From Pseudomonadota bacterium (lineage in GTDB: Bacteria; Pseudomonadota; Gammaproteobacteria; Xanthomonadales; Rhodanobacteraceae), in contig JANXVS010000145.1 of NCBI GenBank assembly GCA_025351555.1, positions 1 to 9,356 on the forward strand: a stretch of 9,356 nt of DNA. The letters run 5' to 3'. The notes below the pieces were generated by a model, which saw nothing but the letters and a program-made list of their open reading frames with translations, was not told the DNA's origin and did no database searches. A program made the position numbers and the translations under genes. Each line of letters opens with the position of its first letter. Positions within the stretch are counted from its first letter, which is position 1. Shown one piece after another: positions 5,493-9,356 of this stretch.

Positions 5493-6239
5493 TCACTTTG
5501 CCGAGCGCTGACGCAGCGTCTCAAACAGCGCCACACCCGTCGCGACCGAAACATTCAGGCTTTCCACACTGCCGCGCATCGGGATGTGTGCGAGAAAATC
5601 GCAGGATTCGCTCGTCAACCGGCGCATGCCCTCGCCTTCGCTGCCCATGACGATGGCGATCGGGCCGGTGAGATCAACCGCGTAGAAATTCTGTTTGGCG
5701 GCGTCGGCCAGTCCGACCAGCCACACGCCCTGCTCCTTCAGTGCCTTGAGCGTGCGCGCCAGGTTGGTCACGACGACGAAGGGAACACGATCGGCCGCAC
5801 CGGCTGAGGCCGTGCGCACCGTCGGCGTGATCCCGACGGCCTTGTCCTTCGGTGCAATCACGGCAGTGACGCCGGCGCCCTCGGCGCTGCGCAGGCAGGC
5901 GCCTAGATTGTGCGGATCGGTGACCCCATCGAGCACCAGAAACAAGGCATCTTTTCCCGCCTGTTCGATCAAGCCTGGCAGCTCGCTCTCGCCGCGCGGC
6001 GGCGGTGTGTTGTAGCGTGCCACCACGCCCTGATGGCGCGCGCCGCCGGTCATGCGATCGAGCGCTTCACGCGGGCGCGAGTGCGGCTTCAGGCCCAAGT
6101 CCCGCGCGCGCTCGGACAATTCCTTCAGGCGTGCATTCTGGCTGTCCGCCTCGATGTACAACTCGAGAATATTTTTTGGATCGTGCGTCAGTGCCGCATC
6201 GACGGAATGGATGCCGAATAGCAACTCGCCGATGCTCAT
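5493..6239 (-). CDS. rlmB: 23S rRNA (guanosine-2251-2'-O)-methyltransferase RlmB
   Basis: This 248-residue SPOUT (SpoU/TrmH-type) methyltransferase uses S-adenosylmethionine to 2'-O-methylate G2251 in the peptidyl-transferase P loop of 23S rRNA. The N-terminal substrate-binding domain (3-76) starts with the typical LLFGIHSVDAAL and holds HQGVVAR (69-75). The three catalytic-domain motifs are present: motif 1 LDGVTDPHNLGACLRSA (103-119) with Asn111 and Arg117, motif 2 VMGSEGEGMRRL (197-208) with Glu201, and motif 3 IPMRGSVESLNVSVATGVALFE (219-240) with Ser227 and Asn229; this is where the trefoil knot should form. Length equals the family norm. Its ATG overlaps the rnr stop in the sequence ATGA, so translation is coupled to rnr, the same gene order as in E. 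coli. A GGGGAAG sequence in the end of rnr may act as ribosome-binding site. Confidence 0.96.
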   Translation of the reverse strand: MSIGELLFGIHSVDAALTHDPKNILELYIEADSQNARLKELSERARDLGLKPHSRPREALDRMTGGARHQGVVARYNTPPPRGESELPGLIEQAGKDALFLVLDGVTDPHNLGACLRSAEGAGVTAVIAPKDKAVGITPTVRTASAGAADRVPFVVVTNLARTLKALKEQGVWLVGLADAAKQNFYAVDLTGPIAIVMGSEGEGMRRLTSESCDFLAHIPMRGSVESLNVSVATGVALFETLRQRSAK

Positions 6240-8617
6240 TTGCGTTTCTTCCCCGAAGTAGATGCGCCTGTCTCAATCGGATTCGTGCCAATCTGGTCTG
6301 TCCCGCCCTGCACCAGCCGGAAATCAATCTTGCGATCTTCCAGACTCGCGCGCAGCACCTGTATTCGCACAGCGTCGCCGAGACGGAATTTCAGCCCGCG
6401 TCGTTCGCCGCTGAGCAGATGCCGGATTGGATCGAAATGATAGTAATCGTTCGGTAATTGGGTGATGTGCACGAGCCCGCTGACCTGAGACTCGGTAAGC
6501 TCGACGAACAGTCCGAACGACGTCACGCCGGAAACAATGCCGTCGAATTCGCTGCCGACGTGTTTCTCCATCCACGCGCATTTGTAGCGTTCGTCGACAT
6601 CGCGCTCGGCTTCGTCGGCGCGGCGCTCGTTCTGCGAACAATGTGTCGCCAGCGACGCCATCTCGCTCGCGCTGTAGGTGTAATCGGACGGTTTGCCGCG
6701 GGTCAAGGCATAGCGGATCGCACGATGCACGAGCAAGTCCGGATAACGCCGGATCGGCGAGGTGAAGTGTGCGTACGCAGTCAAGGCCAGGCCAAAATGG
6801 CCGGAGTTTTCCGGGCTGTAAACCGCCAGTGATTGCGAACGCAGCAGCACCGACTGGATCAGGCCGGCGTCGGCGCGGGGACGTATCTTTTTCAGCAACG
6901 CGGAAAAATCCGCGGGACGCACTTGCGCATGCGGCGGCATGCGCAGTGCGAACTCGCCGAGGAATTCGAGCAAATCCTCATACTTGGATTCCGGCGGCGT
7001 CGCGTGCACGCGATACAGCGCTGGAATCTTGCTTTTATCAAGAAACTTCGCGGCTTCGACGTTCGCCGCGATCATGCATTCCTCGATCAACTTGTGCGCG
7101 TCATTGCGCGTTTCCGCGCCAAGCTGGACAACGTCGCCAGCCGGGCCGAGCCGGAACTTGACCTCTCGGGTATCGAAATCGATCGCGCCGCGCCGCTGTC
7201 GTGCCTTGGCCAGCACTTTGTATATTTTGTGCAAATGTTCCAATTGCGGTAAAACATCCGCAAGCTCAGCGCGCGCATCGGCATTGTTCTCGCCGAGCGC
7301 CTGCCACACGCGCGTGTAGGTCAGGCGCGCATGCGAGCGCATCACGGCGGTGTGGAACTTTGACCGCGTCACCTCGCCATCAAAACCGACGTGCATCTCG
7401 CAGACCATGCAGAGGCGTTCGACTTTTGGATTGAGCGAACAAATGCCGTTGGACAGGGTTTCCGGCAGCATCGGCACCACGAAGCCGGGAAAATACACCG
7501 ACGTCGAGCGCTTCTGCGCCTCGTCATCGAGCGCGGTGCCCGGACGCACGTAATGCGATACATCGGCAATCGCGACGATCAGTCGAAAGCCGCCGCTGAC
7601 CGGTTCGGCAAACACCGCGTCATCGAAATCGCGCGCATCCTCACCATCAATCGTGACCAGCGGCAATTTGCGCAGATCCAGACGCCCGGCGATTTCCACT
7701 GGCGTGACTTGCGGTTCCACTTGCGCGGCTTCGCGCAGCGTCGCCTCGGGCCACTCCTGCGGCAGGCCGTGGCTGGCGATTGCCATTTCCACGACCAGCG
7801 AAGGCGCCAGGCGCTCGCCGAGCACGCTGATCACCTCCCCGATCGGTCCGCGCTGCGCGGTCGGCGGCTGCATGATCTCGGCGACGACGATCTGGCCGGA
7901 GCGCGCACCGCGATCCTTGCCCGGCGGAATCAGGATGTCCTGATGCAAACGGCGATCGTCGGGCGTGACGACGACCACGCCGTTTTCCACCACGATACGG
8001 CCGACCAAGCGTGACGCGCGGCGCTCCAGCACCTCGACGATGGCGCCCTGCTTGCGACCGCGGCGATCCAGGCCGACGATGCTCAGCAGCACACGATCGC
8101 CGTGCATCACCTTGCGCATCTCCGCCGGGGAAATGTATACATCGTCGCCGCCCGTGTCGGGGCGTAGAAAACCGAAGCCTTCCGCATTGGCGATGATCGC
8201 ACCGGGAATCAGATCAAGCTTCTGCGCCACGCCATAGCCGCCGCGCCGATTCTGCAGCAACTGGCCATCGCGCAACATCGCCGCCAGGCGCTTGGTCAGC
8301 GCCTCGAAATCACGCGGATCGGTCAGGCCAAGATCCTGTGCCAGCGTTTCGGCATTGAGCAGCTGCGCGCGTTCGCTCAAGAAACCGAGAATCGCCTCGC
8401 GGCTCGGGATCGGATGCTCGTAGCGCTGCGCCTCGCGCTGCGCCTGCGGATCGTGCTTGGACGCCAACGCCTTGTGCGCGGCGCCGCGCGGCTTGCCGGC
8501 CGCATGACGTTGCCGCGCCGGTTTCTGCGCTGGCCTGGGCGGCAGATCCGGCATCCAGCCTGGACGTTTTGGCGGCGCCTTGCCGCCGGATTTGGAGGTT
8601 TTATTCGGTCGCTTCAC
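6236..8617 (-). CDS. rnr: Ribonuclease R
   Basis: This is a 793-residue processive 3'-5' exoribonuclease of the RNase II/RNB family that degrades structured RNA and takes part in rRNA quality control. Order of parts: a basic, Pro-rich extension (1-65); a helix-turn-helix-like domain starting YEHPIPSREAIL (66-77); two cold-shock RNA-binding domains (about 133-310); the RNB catalytic domain with IDGEDARDFDDAV (323-335), in which Asp324, Asp330, Asp332 and Asp333 should hold the metal; the LMCMVCEM-like CMVCEM block, HFTSPIRRYPDL and AERRADEAERD; and an S1 domain (EFDGIVSGVTSFGLFVEL onward). The start is GTG at 8617, supported by AGGGAA 7 nt upstream. Compared with E. coli (813 residues, long Lys-rich C-terminal tail), the basic region is at the N terminus and the C-terminal tail is short (ends SGKKRK). 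It leads the operon with rlmB. Confidence 0.96.
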   Translation of the reverse strand: MKRPNKTSKSGGKAPPKRPGWMPDLPPRPAQKPARQRHAAGKPRGAAHKALASKHDPQAQREAQRYEHPIPSREAILGFLSERAQLLNAETLAQDLGLTDPRDFEALTKRLAAMLRDGQLLQNRRGGYGVAQKLDLIPGAIIANAEGFGFLRPDTGGDDVYISPAEMRKVMHGDRVLLSIVGLDRRGRKQGAIVEVLERRASRLVGRIVVENGVVVVTPDDRRLHQDILIPPGKDRGARSGQIVVAEIMQPPTAQRGPIGEVISVLGERLAPSLVVEMAIASHGLPQEWPEATLREAAQVEPQVTPVEIAGRLDLRKLPLVTIDGEDARDFDDAVFAEPVSGGFRLIVAIADVSHYVRPGTALDDEAQKRSTSVYFPGFVVPMLPETLSNGICSLNPKVERLCMVCEMHVGFDGEVTRSKFHTAVMRSHARLTYTRVWQALGENNADARAELADVLPQLEHLHKIYKVLAKARQRRGAIDFDTREVKFRLGPAGDVVQLGAETRNDAHKLIEECMIAANVEAAKFLDKSKIPALYRVHATPPESKYEDLLEFLGEFALRMPPHAQVRPADFSALLKKIRPRADAGLIQSVLLRSQSLAVYSPENSGHFGLALTAYAHFTSPIRRYPDLLVHRAIRYALTRGKPSDYTYSASEMASLATHCSQNERRADEAERDVDERYKCAWMEKHVGSEFDGIVSGVTSFGLFVELTESQVSGLVHITQLPNDYYHFDPIRHLLSGERRGLKFRLGDAVRIQVLRASLEDRKIDFRLVQGGTDQIGTNPIETGASTSGKKRK

Positions 8618-8681
8618 TCAGTGATTCCCTGTGATTTCAGCGCCCAGCGTGGCCGACCTGCACGGCCGATGCAAGCGATAA

Positions 8682-8710
8682 TTGACAAGGCCGCGCACGC
8701 TCAGTATCGT
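8682..8710 (+). promoter_or_regulatory. Promoter of tRNA-Leu
   Basis: A perfect -35 box TTGACA (8682-8687) is followed after 17 nt by TATCGT (8705-8710, 4 of 6). The start site would be near 8717, about 28 nt before the mature tRNA. The bases between -10 and start are GC-rich (tcgccccc), the type of discriminator linked to stringent (ppGpp) control of stable RNA genes. It lies in the 127-nt divergent region shared with rnr. Confidence 0.75.
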
Positions 8711-8744
8711 TCGCCCCCCTGCGCCATGCGCAGCCTCGCACCCT

Positions 8745-8829
8745 GCCCGGGTGGCGGAATTGGTAGACGCACTAGCTTCAGGTGTTAGCGATGCAAGTCG
8801 TGGAGGTTCGAGTCCTCTCCCGGGCACCA
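8745..8829 (+). tRNA. tRNA-Leu (anticodon CAG)
   Basis: This is an 85-nt class II tRNA. The acceptor stem GCCCGGG (8745-8751) pairs with CCCGGGC (8819-8825), followed by A and an encoded CCA (8827-8829). The D arm contains GGTAGACGC; the anticodon stem CTAGC/GTTAG with one G-T pair encloses the loop TTCAGGT, giving anticodon CAG at 8779-8781, which reads CTG codons. A long variable arm (GCGATGCAAGTCGT region) and the T arm GAGG-TTCGAGT-CCTC complete the cloverleaf. CTG is the preferred Leu codon in GC-rich genomes like this one. It is transcribed away from rnr and has its own promoter and terminator. Confidence 0.97.
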
Positions 8830-8863
8830 TCTTAGAGTTTCACCCCATCTGAAAAAACTCCTG

Positions 8864-8893
8864 AAAAAAACCGCTCTCGCAGGCGGTTTTTTT
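8864..8893. terminator. Intrinsic terminator after tRNA-Leu
   Basis: Seven A (8864-8870), CCGC (8871-8874), an 8-nt loop, GCGG (8883-8886) and seven T (8887-8893) give a symmetric stem with a T-run on either strand. It follows the tRNA 3' end by 34 nt and can act in both directions, insulating the tRNA from the toxin gene to the right. Confidence 0.9.
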
Positions 8894-9029
8894 GTGCTTG
8901 GCAGTCTCAGATCGATTCGTTGCATCCAGCACGTTTTGCCGCTACGTTGTTCGGCAACGATGGCCACCGCGGCATACGGACATGGGCGGACTATCCGGAC
9001 GACCCGCGCACCGGCGCAAACGTGGTGCC

Positions 9030-9051
9030 AATCAAGCAGTCGCGCTTGATT
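9030..9051. promoter_or_regulatory. 8-bp inverted repeat upstream of brnT
   Basis: AATCAAGC (9030-9037) and GCTTGATT (9044-9051) are perfect complements around a 6-nt spacer. The right arm contains TTGATT, a possible -35 hexamer, so a protein bound here could block transcription of the toxin gene. It may alternatively form a small hairpin. The remainder of 8894-9076 shows a further small repeat, CGTTG-ttcgg-CAACG (8945-8959), and no gene. Confidence 0.4.
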
Positions 9052-9066
9052 CGCCTTTGACTCGGA

Positions 9067-9076
9067 TACATATGTA
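9067..9076. promoter_or_regulatory. 10-bp palindrome touching the brnT start codon
   Basis: TACATATGTA is a perfect palindrome directly before the ATG at 9077, followed by a second short palindrome ATGCAT (9077-9082). The AT-rich block stands out in GC-rich DNA. BrnA antitoxins are DNA-binding proteins that repress their own operon, so this is a reasonable operator candidate. It may also include the -10 region. Confidence 0.35.
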
Positions 9077-9356
9077 ATGCATACTAAACAAGTAGGCATC
9101 GAATACGACCCGATAAAGCCCGCGTCGAATGCACGCAAGCATGGCGTGAGCTTCGAGGAAGCCGCGACAGCGATGCTTGATCCGCATGCGCTGGCGCAGG
9201 AAGACGGCGCAGCGGAAGGTGAACCGCGATGGATATTACTGGGCCTTGGCGCAGCCGGTCGTCTGCTCGCTGTTGTCTATACGTTGCGTGGTGACAATGT
9301 GCGCCTGATTTCGGCGCGGCGGGCGACAGCTAAAGAGGAACGAACCTATGCGAGCT
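9077..9356 (+). CDS. brnT: BrnT-family toxin, cut by the window edge
   Basis: Ninety-three codons are visible with no stop before the edge; BrnT proteins are usually about 90-100 residues, so it is nearly complete. BrnT is a RelE-like ribonuclease toxin of type II toxin-antitoxin systems that stops translation and is neutralised by BrnA. Family marks in order: IEYDPIKPASNARKHGVSF (8-26; usual pattern is a W/Y-D pair, Lys, Asn and KHGV.F), the EEAATAMLDP segment (27-36), the Asp43 and Glu49-Pro-Arg51 positions, LLGLGAAGRLLAVVYTLRGD (54-73) and the C-terminal RLISARRATAKEERTY (76-91), which is highly typical. The start ATG 9077 has only a weak CGGA 10 nt upstream. It follows the tRNA-Leu terminator and is the only accessory-type gene at this end. 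Confidence 0.88.
   Translation, partial: MHTKQVGIEYDPIKPASNARKHGVSFEEAATAMLDPHALAQEDGAAEGEPRWILLGLGAAGRLLAVVYTLRGDNVRLISARRATAKEERTYAS
9348..9356 (+). CDS. Possible start of BrnA antitoxin gene (three codons only)
   Basis: Out of frame with brnT, ATG-CGA-GCT (Met-Arg-Ala) begins at 9348, preceded by AGAGGAA about 8 nt upstream, a good ribosome-binding site inside the end of brnT. In brnTA operons the antitoxin gene follows or overlaps the toxin gene, and short starts of this kind are common. Three codons cannot prove it. Confidence 0.35.

Noticed and set aside
8830..9076. Direct repeat of the tRNA 3' end as an attachment site
   Set aside because: I looked for a second copy of the T-arm and acceptor sequence downstream and found none within the window.
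8785..9138. 117-residue open frame on the - strand across tRNA-Leu
   Set aside because: It runs through the tRNA and its terminator and has no domain; it cannot be a gene alongside them.

Overview
The window looks like GC-rich gammaproteobacterial chromosome. RNase T is collinear with the E. coli enzyme (catalytic residues offset by two), rnr-rlmB forms a coupled pair, and CysK and FmdB are of proteobacterial type. I lean towards the Xanthomonadales (Rhodanobacteraceae-like), but that is an impression of protein style and was not tested by any search.

Left part (1-2998, + strand) is a copper-type RiPP locus. It holds a secreted Cys-rich precursor (HvfA/bufferin-like, 159-569), the MNIO/DUF692 maturase HvfB (571-1464), its DUF2063 partner HvfC (1448-2224) and, after a 117-nt gap with its own candidate promoter and hairpin, a DoxX-type membrane protein (HvfX-like, 2342-2998). 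The first three genes are packed with a 1-nt gap and a 17-nt overlap. The expected pathway is: the precursor is made with a Sec signal peptide, HvfB+HvfC oxidise selected cysteines into copper-binding heterocycles, and the product is exported to the periplasm. The precursor is the most unusual element: two canonical EGKCG motifs are followed by five tandem 11-residue [11 protein letters not shown] units whose DNA copies differ almost only at synonymous sites.

Middle part (2999-5164, + strand) is housekeeping: rnt (RNase T, 3086-3730), an FmdB-family zinc-ribbon protein (3810-4091) and a cysteine synthase of the CysK type (4214-5164). rnt and the FmdB gene have candidate promoters that would give leaderless or nearly leaderless mRNAs. 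cysK ends at a hairpin that lies in a 22-nt convergent junction.

The next block (5187-8617, - strand) reads right to left: rnr (RNase R, GTG start), rlmB (23S rRNA Gm2251 methyltransferase, ATGA overlap with rnr) and a small CBU_0592-type membrane protein. Together it is an RNA-metabolism operon with a membrane-protein tail.

Right end (8618-9356): a divergent 127-nt region carries a strong tRNA promoter, then tRNA-Leu(CAG) (8745-8829) and a textbook terminator. A 183-nt stretch (8894-9076) without a gene holds an 8-bp inverted repeat and a 10-bp palindrome. It leads into a BrnT-type toxin gene, cut by the window edge, with a probable brnA antitoxin start at the last bases.

Bases 1-158 hold no supported gene, only the hvfA leader with two small hairpins. 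No insertion sequence, CRISPR array, rRNA or replication origin was seen.
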